Part shown: positions 48,090 through 57,505 of the stretch, piece by piece | Numbering within the stretch: position 1 is the stretch's first letter | How the letters are laid out: each line of letters opens with the position of its first letter | Origin: Trichomonas vaginalis G3 | Lineage: Eukaryota > Parabasalia > Trichomonadida > Trichomonadidae | Assembly (NCBI RefSeq): GCF_026262505.1 | Contig: NC_067208.1 | Span: 11,789,962 to 11,853,961, forward strand | Direction: 5' to 3' | DNA length: 64,000 bases | Translations under genes and position numbers: made by a program | The notes under the pieces: generated by a model | The model's input: the letters and a program-made list of their open reading frames with translations, nothing else | The model's database searches: none | Told to the model about the DNA's origin: nothing

Positions 48090-48914
48090 TTAATCAAATT
48101 TAACACTTCCTTTATTTAAATCAACTATTATTTTTCCATGTTCTCCTAATTGTTGATATTGTGTGTAAAGTTCATTAATGCTCATTGGTAAATTCACTTG
48201 ATAAAGCATAACGTTCAACTGTTGACGACTAAAACCACTGAAAATGAAAAGTGTTGATAGATTTGATTTAATGTTTGTGCTTAATGCTTTGAAGTATTGA
48301 ACAGCCATAAAGAATGAACACTGAATGTGTCGACATTGAGTTAATAACTGATTAAAATATGATTTCTCATTTGTTATTAGTTTTGATTTCACTGCATCAT
48401 CTAGAAAAATGAGTGAATGCAAAAATTCTCTATCAAAATTTGAAATAGAAAGTGTTTCAAATAATTCATCCCGTTGTTTATCAATAATTTTATCCTCTAA
48501 TCCTTGCTTCTTGATTGTATTATATAATTCTTTATACATTAAAAAGTTTTTTAAATAATCTTCTGCTTCTTCTTGTGATAAATAAATAATTGGAATTTTG
48601 ATTAAATGCTTTGATTCAAATGTATCATCTGAAGGTGAACCTGAACGGTTGATATAAATTAACACATGTGAATAGGGGGAAGTGTTAGCAATAATGATAA
48701 TTTGTTTTAATATCGTTAATGTTTTACCTTTATTTTGTTTACCAATTGCTGCAGTGATTGAATTTAAATAACATTCAGAATATGGAATTTTCATTAATTT
48801 TTCCTTAGATAGAGCATTTCTATTATCACTCAATGCTTCATTAATCATATCATCTATGTATGTATTATATACTCCCGCTAATTCTTCATAAGGGGTGGAT
48901 GAATTTAAATCCAT
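48090..48914 (-). CDS. A32/FtsK-HerA packaging ATPase, element B
   Basis: A 274-residue genome-packaging ATPase. The P-loop is present as AIGKQNKGKTLT (residues ~55-66), Walker B as SLIFLDDAV (~167-175), and a following strand CSFFMAVQYFKAL matches the sensor region of the A32 family. Sequence is very different from the element A enzyme at 17726-18601 outside these motifs. It looks whole and lies next to the capsid gene. Confidence 0.8.
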   Translation of the reverse strand: MDLNSSTPYEELAGVYNTYIDDMINEALSDNRNALSKEKLMKIPYSECYLNSITAAIGKQNKGKTLTILKQIIIIANTSPYSHVLIYINRSGSPSDDTFESKHLIKIPIIYLSQEEAEDYLKNFLMYKELYNTIKKQGLEDKIIDKQRDELFETLSISNFDREFLHSLIFLDDAVKSKLITNEKSYFNQLLTQCRHIQCSFFMAVQYFKALSTNIKSNLSTLFIFSGFSRQQLNVMLYQVNLPMSINELYTQYQQLGEHGKIIVDLNKGSVKFD

Positions 48915-48938
48915 TTAATCAAAAATAAATTTATAATT

Positions 48939-50578
48939 TTAAACATTTCTATTCATCAATATTTCATCATATGAACTTCTATACTGTGGTGGTGTACCTG
49001 TTGGATGATATTTCAAACCTTCATCCGGTGTCCATGTCCAATATGTAGTCCTAGTAAACCAAACCTGAGGAGGATTTGTCACCTTTGAACAGTAAGTGTC
49101 ATTTTCACCCTGAATGATTGGATAAGCTTTCACTTGTACTGTAACTTGTGATTGAAAGTTTCTAATCCATCAAAGAATATACCCGCTCCATCACGTTGAA
49201 CTGGAATAGTGCATAAGAATGAAGTTTGGTCTTTCCATGTTCTAGCTAATGGTGTGCCATTATCATCATTCAGTGGTCTAGTTAATGAGTCCTCGTATTC
49301 TTCCGTGCATTCATTCACTCCATCTAAATCAGAAGCTTGAAGCATACGTGTAAAGAATATGTCGCCCACTGTGGTCATCGCTTGATCGGGGAAGTTTCTG
49401 GAATCTATAGTGACCTGAAGACCTCGAAGCATTGGATTTTCTAAAACGTTCTTTGCATTGCATTCTTCGGAAATGTTAACACAACATCTGTAACATTATG
49501 AAGAGCGTATGAGAAAATCTGAGCTGATACCTTCAGGAGTGATGCAACCTCCATTTAGTGAACGAACGTCAATATGTTGAGCTGGAATCATGAATGGATC
49601 TTCCTTACTGAATAAACGTGGTATTGCTTTAACTGATTCTTCAATTAAACCGTATCCTGGTGTAATGCATTTATCCTCTAAAACTTCCATCTTTGTGCAT
49701 GAAATAATAACGTTATCAACTGTTGCGTCAGCAGATGTAGCGGCTAAGCTTGTAATTAATTTGGCAGGAAGTCCGATTTGTTGGAATTTGCGATCATATT
49801 TATAAACATGATTCATAATCTTTTCATAATTTTCATCAGTTATCTTTTCATAAACGTAATTTTGTAAATCAGCAACTCTTAACGGGTCAACCTGACAAAA
49901 TACTAAAGTATCCCTGAAAACATAATATTTAAGAATGATTTCACCAAATGATTTAGGATAATCATCGAACGCCTGAAATGCTAACAAATCATTTACCGGA
50001 ATAATCATATCAAAAGTGACATCAACTTCTTCATTTGCTTTCTTGAAAACTTCTGAAGGGTCAATATATTTACCACATACTGAGTTATCATATTTTTGAA
50101 CATTATTATATAACGAATGAACAAACTTTTTAACTTTCCTTTCTGATTTTGGTTTATATGTTGCAAATGCGAAAGATTCACGGGCGCAATCCATCTGAAG
50201 ATAACCGGCATCACCTCTTTCGGTTTCTACTTCTAATTGTTTAAAGCTTTGATTTGATGATTTGTAACCAACGAATAAACGCATGCATTTAAAAGCGGCA
50301 TCACATGTGAAAGCTTTATTTGAAACTAGAGTTGCTTTAACTTTGCGTTTAATATATGTGTCACCTAATTGGTTCACATCATGAGCCGGATTTGTAATTC
50401 TTAAATGAGTTTGTTTATCATCAAAATATGGAGCATCAGAGTCATAGCATGAACTTTCAAGTTCTCTATAATATCTTCTACCGTCATTCTTTGCGAATAT
50501 TTCATTTATCTTTTCGAATGAATGAAACACATTTCCATTAATCGGTTTAGTGTTTGGCACCAAATAGTTAGTCGTCAT
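48939..50578 (-). pseudogene. Major capsid protein region, element B
   Basis: The first frame (from MTTNYLVPNTKPINGNVFHS) contains DVTFDMIIPVNDLLAFQAFD, matching the strand-turn of double-jelly-roll capsids where the chain enters the second part of the first roll. Further pieces continue to WFTRTTYWTWTPDEG near 49000. The total of ~1.6 kb fits a Polinton capsid. It looks broken, with about two interruptions. Very different in sequence from the capsid regions of elements A and C. Confidence 0.65.
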
Positions 50579-50647
50579 TTATTAATAAATAAAAAATCAA
50601 AATTAAAAGATGAAAATGAATTTTTAATTTTAATGAAATAATCAACT

Positions 50648-50859
50648 ATGGCTGCAGGATTTAAGAAACTGTGGGATAAAGTAAAAAGAGGAGCGCATAA
50701 AGTTTGGGAAACATTGAAGAAGGAGCAAATTGGATATTTAAGAATAAAGAAGCAATTAGTGACGTTGCTGAATCAATAACGCCAAAAGCTGCCCCAATAA
50801 GAGAAATATTAAATAAAGGAGAAAAAGTTTATCAAAGACTTCAACCGATACTAAGATAA
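50648..50859 (+). pseudogene. Small basic amphipathic virion candidate
   Basis: A short plus-strand region starting MAAGFKKLWDKVKRGAHKVW, a basic amphipathic helix, and ending EKVYQRLQPILR. It resembles the small amphipathic proteins of element A. It faces the capsid gene head-to-head, 69 bases apart. It looks broken, with about one interruption. Confidence 0.4.
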
Positions 50860-50883
50860 AAATAATATTTATTTATTTTTCCA

Positions 50884-51093
50884 CTATCTACCTCCTATTT
50901 TATTAAGTATTCCTTCAGCAATTCCACCAACTGCGTTACCTGCTTGTGCTCCCATCGCCGGATTACCTGCTTTAGTACCTAATACTCCACCTATGATAGT
51001 TCCTGCCGTTTTCGCTACTGGTGCCAAAAAGTTTGCAACGGGTTTAATAATCTTTTGATGAACCCAACCCGCAGCTTTCTTAATTCCTCCCAT
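50884..51093 (-). CDS. Small Gly/Ala-rich virion candidate
   Basis: A 69-residue protein: basic amphipathic start (MGGIKKAAGWVHQKIIKPVA), then a Gly/Ala-rich hydrophobic stretch (AGTIIGGVLGTKAGNPAMGA). It is similar in style to 27247-27648 in element A and to membrane-active capsid peptides. Tail-to-tail with 50648-50859. Inferred from composition. Confidence 0.5.
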   Translation of the reverse strand: MGGIKKAAGWVHQKIIKPVANFLAPVAKTAGTIIGGVLGTKAGNPAMGAQAGNAVGGIAEGILNKIGGR

Positions 51094-51185
51094 AATTTTT
51101 TAAAGAATCCTGCCGCCATTTCTGATTTAATATTAATTAAAAAATATATTTCATCACTTATATTCTAATTTTTATTTAATGATAA

Positions 51186-51563
51186 ATGAAACCAATTTTA
51201 AAAATAAATGAAACAGAGGAGGAAGAAATAAATGAAAGTGAAAATGTTCAACAAAAAATAAACGTTGTTAAACCAATTACTGAAATAAAAATTTTTTCAT
51301 CTGTTGAAGAATTTAATGACTATTATGCTAATAATAAAAAATTATTTGAAGAATTGACAACATGTAAATTGAATAAAATGTTTAAAGTTGATGGATTCAA
51401 AATTTCAAAAATAAAAGGAGTGGTTAGTTTGAAATCTATTCCTCAATCAAGAATCACCTCATTAATGAAAATAGATGATTTAACAAAAAGAATAGAAATT
51501 ATTGAAGAGAATAAATCAAATATTGATTTCATAAATCATGACTCGTTGAGCCCGGGTCCTTAA
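51186..51563 (+). CDS. Hypothetical protein
   Basis: A 125-residue protein starting MKPILKINETEEEEINESEN. The first 30 residues are acidic; the middle (LNKMFKVDGFKISKIKGVVS) has basic beta-like text that vaguely recalls the small module of 26471-27055. The leader is TTTTATTTAATGATAA. Its stop overlaps the next, convergent gene by 4 bases. Not recognised. Confidence 0.55.
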   Translation: MKPILKINETEEEEINESENVQQKINVVKPITEIKIFSSVEEFNDYYANNKKLFEELTTCKLNKMFKVDGFKISKIKGVVSLKSIPQSRITSLMKIDDLTKRIEIIEENKSNIDFINHDSLSPGP

Positions 51564-52037
51564 AGCCCATCACTGAGTTCAAGGTTATATTCATCAAATA
51601 TTTCATTATTAAATGCAACTTCTGCTAGTTTATTTATTTTTTCAATACGATCATTTGAAAGTCTATCGTTTAATTTTTTCTGAAGTTTTTCATTTTCTAG
51701 TTCTGAAACTTTATTTGGATGATATGTAAATTCATGAAATTCTTTGGCCTCGGTTTTGATCATTAATTTACAAAGAACTTTTGTGGTTGGAATTCGTTTG
51801 AACCATTTATTAGTTATATTCGTTATATATTCAATATCTGGAATTAATTCCCAAATTTTTGCATTTTCAAAATTTATTATCAAATGCAAAAGCAATGGGT
51901 TTAATATTATGTTTACCTTTATAATATAAACTTTCTACATAATCATCGAAATAAACATCTACTTGTTTAACATTTTCAAGAATTGGTGAAAGAGCATCCA
52001 TTAATTGATTGACGGTTACGAATCTTGATCCACTCAT
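51560..52037 (-). pseudogene. Unrecognised small gene
   Basis: Minus-strand coding text from MSGSRFVTVNQLMDALSPIL near 52037 to a charged helical end (RLSNDRIEKINKLAEVAFNN) at 51560. It is the rightmost gene of element B. It looks broken, with about one interruption. No family is recognised. Confidence 0.4.
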
Positions 52038-52187
52038 TTTCTTACGAATTAAAAAAATAAATTATTCAAAAATGTCAGAAGAAAATATTTAAATAAATTA
52101 TTTAAATTTTTTTACTCTATTCAAGAATTTTATTTTTGATATAACTCATTGAATTCAAAATTTTTAAAAAATTGACACCATATATAA

Positions 52188-52625
52188 CCAGTAGAAATTC
52201 TGCCAGTAGAAGTTCTACCAGTAGAAACTTTACTAGTAGAAGTTCTGCCAGTATAAACTCTACCAGTAGAAGTTCTGCCAGTAGAAGTTCTGCCAGTATA
52301 AACTCTACCAGTAGAAGTTCTGCCAGTATAAACTCTACCAGTAGAAGTTCTGCTAAAGTATTCAATTTTGAGGGAAACAGTAGAAGTTCTGCCAGTATAA
52401 ACTCTACCAGTAGAAGTTCTGCCAGTATAAACTCTACCAGTAGAAGTTCTGCCAGTATAAACTCTACCAGTAGAAGTTCTGCTAAAGTATTCAATTTTGA
52501 GGGAAACAGTAGAAGTTCTGCCAGTATAAACTCTACCAGTAGAAGTTCTGCCAGTATAAACTCTACCAGTAGAAGTTCTGCCAGTATAAACTCTACCAGT
52601 AGAAGTTCTGCTAAAGTATTCATAA
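52188..52625. repeat. Minisatellite with 129-bp higher-order unit
   Basis: A ~30-bp unit, GTAGAAGTTCTGCCAGTATA plus AACTCTACCA, repeated many times, and grouped by an interrupting AAAGTATTCAATTTTGAGGG at exact 129-bp intervals (52351, 52480 and 52609). Both strands stay open through it, giving Ser-rich or Leu/Glu-rich low-complexity frames that I regard as by-products. Confidence 0.85.
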
Positions 52626-52817
52626 ACACCTTTTTATATCTTATTTACATCTAACATGCACCAATTTATTTTATAACTTTATTAATACTAAATTTTATTT
52701 CATACAAAAAGTAAAAATTCATAAGTTATATATTAATTTAATAAATTATATTATCATTTATAATAAAATTTTTCGAAATGCAGATAAATTTTAACATGTT
52801 CGAAATGAAACTATTAT

Positions 52818-53175
52818 AAAATATATTCTTTTTATTAATGGTAATATAGGAATTGTAGGAATAAAAACTTTTTATAAATTATTCATAAATTTTTAAAATC
52901 GGTTTCATACAAAATAAAAATAAATTTTCATAAATGTAAGACATGAATTTTTAAAGTTTATTTTTTTTATTTCATTATGTATGGGCTGAGTGTAAATGTC
53001 TTACAATTTTGAAAATTTTTTAAATCTTGATTTATTCAAAAATGTAAGAATAAAAACCGTAAGAATCATACATTTTTTACTTCATATGTTAAAAAAAATG
53101 ATACAAAATCGTTCAATATTGTATGAATTCTTACGTTTACAAAAAAAGTCACACAACCCTTCAACATATACTACT
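52818..53175. repeat. Right terminal inverted repeat, element B
   Basis: Inverted copy of 32931-33288, ending CATATACTACT. Confidence 0.92.
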
Positions 53176-53181
53176 AATTAC
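53176..53181. repeat. Target duplication of element B, right
   Basis: AATTAC, matching 32925-32930. The next bases, GATTAAAAC, complete the palindrome's right arm. Confidence 0.9.
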
Positions 53182-53190
53182 GATTAAAAC

Positions 53191-53927
53191 GATGAAAGAA
53201 CCAAAAAGTGTGTTTTGTGTTTTGTTGTTGCGTGTTGGATGCGGGATCCTGTTATTTCCGAAATCGACAAAAAATTTGGAAATTTAATTTCCGAAATCGA
53301 AATTATATTAATGTTTTTAATATTCTTATATCAAAAGGATTAAAGTTCATTAAGAGAAAAACAATTCTTCTTCTTCAATCTATTGGCGCATTTATTTCTA
53401 CACGCCAATAAGGAAGGGAAAATTATAAGACACCATGGTGTCTTCAAAACGCTAATTTTTGATATTTTTAACAACCCTACAGATTTCTTTTAATCATTTG
53501 GTTATATAAAAAGGAGAATCATTGAGGTTATTCAGCTTTGATTCTATTCTATTCACCCCTAGGCATGAGTGAAGTTATAGGGGTGATTGCAAATAAAAAA
53601 AAGTTTATATTTGAAAATACAGCTCATATATATAAAGAATTCAAGATCACTCTTTTACTCAATTTTTATATAATGAATTTTTTTGGATTCTATAGTAATT
53701 ATTGTTTACTATAATGAAGTTAATGATGTTAATTTTCAATGGCGATTAACACAGGTGTTAATTTAAATTAAAGTCAGATGGGTGTGAGTACACCATTTTC
53801 ATATTTATGGTATCTGGATCTCAAAATTTTAGAGAATGGATATGTTTGCACATGAAAAATTAAAGTCTTTAGTGCAAAAATATCTTTGGGTATTATAAAA
53901 AAATGTAAAACCCAATTAAATTATTCT
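53191..53927. other. Host intergenic region
   Basis: No gene is seen. It includes a repeated TTCCGAAATCGA (near 53257 and 53289), CTATTGGCGCATTTATTTCT with a short CGCCAATA echo, and a 14-bp palindrome GACACCATGGTGTC near 53430. None can be assigned a role. Confidence 0.5.
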
Positions 53928-54965
53928 TTATTTCGCACCAATTGATATCAAATAGTTTCTCACGGCACCTTTTGCGTTCTTGAGTGGAGTATGTCCATTT
54001 CTGGTCTTAACATTTTTATCTGCACCACATGAGATAAGATATTTTACAACATCAAGATGTCCTTTATATGATGCATAAACAAGAGGAGTGCATCGAAATG
54101 CATTATCCTTTGCTTCGATGTTTGCGCCAACTGAAACAAGATATTTAACAACATCAAGATGACCTAAACGTAATGCACGAATAAGAGGTGTTTGCCCAAT
54201 ATTATTCTTAGATTCTTTGTTGCATCCACAAGCAAATAAATTACGAACTAATTGAAGATTTCCTCGATCACATGCTTCAATAAATACATTATTTCCGTTT
54301 TCTTTTTCTTTCTTTTCATTTAATCCTTTTTCACATGCTTTTTTAAGCATTTCTTGATTTCCATTTTCTGAAAGATCATTCATGAAATTGTAGATACTTT
54401 CGAAATCATTAGAGTTTTTATATCCTGCAATTATATTTATAATGTTTTCTCTTTCATTTTCTTCTGTCATTACAACGATTCCTGAAACATTCTTTCTTGC
54501 TGTTTGAGGTTTAGGTGCTGGTGGTAATTCGTCTTCCTTCGGTTGGCTATGATTTCGGATATCATTTAACTCTGTTTGGATTCTTGAAATTGAATTTTCA
54601 AGTTCCGAAATTCTTTTTGATGAATCAGCTACTTCTTTTGGTTTTTGATTAAGGTAATTAATTATTCCATCAAGTGCACCTAATTTCATGTATTTTTTAA
54701 GTGCTACAAGTGTTGAAATAACTTCTTGATCATCCTCAATGGAAACATTTGCATTTCGAAGAGTTTTATATAATTCTTGTGTGGTAATTCTAGATGAATA
54801 TTGATCCATCAAAGTAATAAAATCATTCGATGCTAAATTTGCTCCTTCCAAAATTATTTTGACGTCATCTAGCTCAAAAATACTGACTAACTTGTCGTCT
54901 TCGATATAATCTTTAATGTTGGCAGCAATATAGTCATAATTTTGTACAAGCTCATCTCCTGACAT
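53928..54965 (-). CDS. Ankyrin repeat protein with N-terminal helical domain
   Basis: A 345-residue host protein. The N-terminal ~110 residues form a helical domain (YDYIAANIKDYIEDDKLVSI, LYKTLRNANVSIED) shared with the gene at 60168. A short coiled coil (SKRISELENSISRIQTELND) and a Pro-rich linker follow, then about four ankyrin repeats (GQTPLIRALRLGHLDVVKYL, TPLVYASYKGHLDVVKYLIS). Such proteins form a very large family in trichomonads. Likely a cytosolic protein-binding scaffold. It is the first host gene right of element B. Confidence 0.85.
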   Translation of the reverse strand: MSGDELVQNYDYIAANIKDYIEDDKLVSIFELDDVKIILEGANLASNDFITLMDQYSSRITTQELYKTLRNANVSIEDDQEVISTLVALKKYMKLGALDGIINYLNQKPKEVADSSKRISELENSISRIQTELNDIRNHSQPKEDELPPAPKPQTARKNVSGIVVMTEENERENIINIIAGYKNSNDFESIYNFMNDLSENGNQEMLKKACEKGLNEKKEKENGNNVFIEACDRGNLQLVRNLFACGCNKESKNNIGQTPLIRALRLGHLDVVKYLVSVGANIEAKDNAFRCTPLVYASYKGHLDVVKYLISCGADKNVKTRNGHTPLKNAKGAVRNYLISIGAK

Positions 54966-55583
54966 TGGATTTCAAAAACTGTTAGTTTTTTTTCCTCAAC
55001 ATCAAAACAGTTTTCAATTAATCAATAAATTTTTTAAAAAAAATCGCTTATTTAACTATTGAATATGTCATTTAAATCGATATATTTGAATTTTTGACAA
55101 TTATTCTCCGCGATTATTCATAATTTGGAATATATCAATGTAAAATATCCATTTATATATAAAAAATAGGATATGCCATGCAACTTCTTGCAGTTTTACA
55201 TGTTCTTATAAATTCTTAGCGGATCATGCTCAATGAAAACTTGCAGACATTTAAATTGAGATAAATTTTGTAGATTTGTCATCCATAAATTGAATGCAAA
55301 TTCTAAAACATGTCTCTTCCTAAAAAATATGATTTTGATATATAATTTTTGAAAATATTGTGATTGTATTGGTTAAGAATTACATGTTTAACAGTTCAGT
55401 AAGAAGCTCCATTTACTCGATTTGACATATATTGATCCAATTGGAATTAATTTTCTATATTTGTGATGTCTATGCTCAAAAAATATCTATGAAACATACA
55501 TAATATCTAGTAGATCAAAAATTCAAAGATACAGCAATAAAAAAAATAAAATAAATTGTTGATCTTAAAATTTTTGAACTTTC
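54966..55583. other. Host intergenic region
   Basis: 618 AT-rich bases between two minus-strand genes. It must hold the promoter of the ankyrin gene, but no TCA-Y-W site stands out close to its start. Nothing else is recognised. Confidence 0.5.
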
Positions 55584-56753
55584 TTATGACGAAAATACAA
55601 ACATTTCAAGCATATCATTCCTGTGATTCAAGAATGATATTGCATTTCCGAGATACAAAGTGTAAATCGGTAATGGAGCTTTGCAATATTGGCCAAATAT
55701 AGAATAAATAGTTCTGTCCTTCTCTTTGTATAACGCAGAGAAACCTTGTTCGCTTGGAAGTAAGAACTGACCGTCTTCATTCACGATTCCGTCGGCCAAA
55801 GTCAAAGTATCGGAATCTGGACGAACATGCAGTGTGAACCATTGAGATTTAGGTATGTAGAACGCGTAAACAAGAGAGTAACTCTCTGGTTCGCACCTTC
55901 CGCCGAAAAATACCAAATAATCTTCAAATCTTATCATAACTGCGGCTTGATTATCCATCGGTGGTGTTTTTCCGCAGGAGTCGATCGCTTCTAACTTATT
56001 CGTTTCCATGTCTAATTTTATCAAACCTTGATTTCTCGTAGATCCGTAGATCCAGACGTTATTGTCGACCGTGCAATAGGCAGGAGCAGCACGTCCGAGG
56101 AACTGTATATCGATTTTTGTCCATTTGTAGGTGTCCATATCAAGAACGTACAAATTATTCAAAATTTTTGAATTAAAACCTCCCCAAATGTATAACTTGT
56201 TCTTCCAGTAGCTGATTACGCATCCTGATCTTGCTTCAGGGCTGATTCCGGTAGTTTCAACCAATTTATATTCTCCTGTATTGATATCTACTGAATGTAG
56301 GTCTGTATAATAAGTTCCCTGGTGCTCTCCACCGAAAATAAACACTTTATCCTGAACAAAAATGCAGCTGGACCCGGCTCGAGGCGAAAGTAAATTTTGG
56401 GCGAGTTTATTCCATTTCATTGTCGAGAAATCTAATATCCAACAGTCACTGAGATATTGGCCTTTCGAACCTTGACCATATGCTATGAAAAGTATATCTT
56501 TTTCGGGAGAATAAGAAGAACATTGATATTTTCGTGGACAAGGTGTAACAGAGTTATCAAATGTAACCGTCCAATCTGCTTGATACTCCGGAGTTACTAA
56601 ATTTCGTTGAATATGTTGTGAATTTATTGATTTCTGTGAAATTGTTTGAGTACGGTCAAACAAGAATCTCTGGCCGGAAACAAGAGAGTACACATCGACT
56701 GAATAAGATCGTGTGCCTGCATCAAGCTTCATACTCGATAGTTCCGCCCCCAT
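55584..56753 (-). CDS. Kelch-repeat protein
   Basis: A 389-residue host protein with about five Kelch-type blades: pairs such as PRAGSSCIFVQDKVFIFGGE, YYTDLHSVDINTGEYK, ARSGCVISYWKNKLYIWGGF and LNNLYVLDMDTYKWTKID show the Gly-Gly and Tyr-x6-Trp pattern. It should fold as a beta-propeller that binds partners. No BTB or other catalytic domain is present. An initiator-like TCACA lies 17 bases upstream of the ATG. Confidence 0.88.
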   Translation of the reverse strand: MGAELSSMKLDAGTRSYSVDVYSLVSGQRFLFDRTQTISQKSINSQHIQRNLVTPEYQADWTVTFDNSVTPCPRKYQCSSYSPEKDILFIAYGQGSKGQYLSDCWILDFSTMKWNKLAQNLLSPRAGSSCIFVQDKVFIFGGEHQGTYYTDLHSVDINTGEYKLVETTGISPEARSGCVISYWKNKLYIWGGFNSKILNNLYVLDMDTYKWTKIDIQFLGRAAPAYCTVDNNVWIYGSTRNQGLIKLDMETNKLEAIDSCGKTPPMDNQAAVMIRFEDYLVFFGGRCEPESYSLVYAFYIPKSQWFTLHVRPDSDTLTLADGIVNEDGQFLLPSEQGFSALYKEKDRTIYSIFGQYCKAPLPIYTLYLGNAISFLNHRNDMLEMFVFSS

Positions 56754-56767
56754 GAAAAAAAATTATT

Positions 56768-56772
56768 TGTGA
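56768..56772 (-). promoter_or_regulatory. Initiator-like site of Kelch gene
   Basis: TCACA on the minus strand matches the TCA-Y-(T/A) initiator of Trichomonas genes, with the presumed +1 A at 56770, 17 bases before the ATG. Confidence 0.5.
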
Positions 56773-57505
56773 CGATAAAAAATTGCTTCCTCAAAAAATA
56801 TTATACTCCCCCTAATAAATATTTTTCCCACTATGTAAGAGTTCTATAGTTCTTTTACTTAACGTTGTTAGAATTCTCCAAAAGTACTTTCATTTTATCT
56901 GGTTTAAACAATGCCTATCTTTAATCGGTCAAAATTTTGAAAGAAACAATTGCATTTTGCAGTGTTATTCTACTATGTTGCTATCTGTAGCTCGGGTCTC
57001 AACGTTTTCCGAGTGATTATCAAATGACTAACTATAGAATGGTACACGGCTTTAGAATTTTTTATCCCTTGTAAAATTAAAATTATTGCATTAGATCTAC
57101 ATACTAATATTTTAACATAAATAATTTTGAGGACTTTTCAATAGCTGAATTTTGAAATATTCTAAAAATTGCATATGCGAGGAAGAATTCATGATATTAT
57201 AAATGAGTTAGCGCAATAGATATTTTATTTTTTTATTTGAATTTTTATCATTTGTGAAGTTATATTGATTTAACTTTTAGAAAAATTGTGAGAGAGTATT
57301 AGAAAAATAATTTTAAAAAAGTCAAATTACTGCATACTTAATATGATGTAGAGTCTTTGTATCTTTTTGAATAAATATTTTCAGAGGATGCTATGTCAAA
57401 AAAATATTTGTGCTCATTTCTTGCTTGGATGCAGTTTAAAATAATGTAAAATTATTCAAATGTATTGAATTTGAAAGATCCAATTGAAAAATTTGCATTT
57501 CGATA
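56773..57505. other. Host intergenic region
   Basis: Divergent intergenic region between the Kelch and phosphatase genes. AT-rich; nothing recognised apart from the initiator-like site at its left edge. Confidence 0.5.

Larger units (their letters stand above)
32931..53175. mobile_element. Polinton element B (20.2 kb)
   Basis: Begins AGTAGTATATG and ends CATATACTACT, within 358-bp inverted repeats that appear identical, and is flanked by the 6-bp duplication AATTAC. It encodes protein-primed DNA polymerase B, integrase, primase-helicase, packaging ATPase, capsid, minor-capsid candidates, a fibre-like protein and small amphipathic proteins. The identical TIRs suggest a recent insertion. Several genes look interrupted (about ten breaks in all), so the copy is broken. 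The pre-insertion sequence survives as the inverted left arm of the palindrome near 5467-5490. Confidence 0.93.

Noticed and set aside
52172-52654. Ser-rich (plus strand) and Leu/Glu-rich (minus strand) proteins
   Set aside because: Both frames are by-products of a minisatellite whose unit is a multiple of three and lacks stops.
8217-53175. Adenovirus-type cysteine protease
   Set aside because: Polintons often have one, so I looked for a His-Trp/Asp/Cys pattern in every frame of A and B and found none convincing; sensitive searches might.
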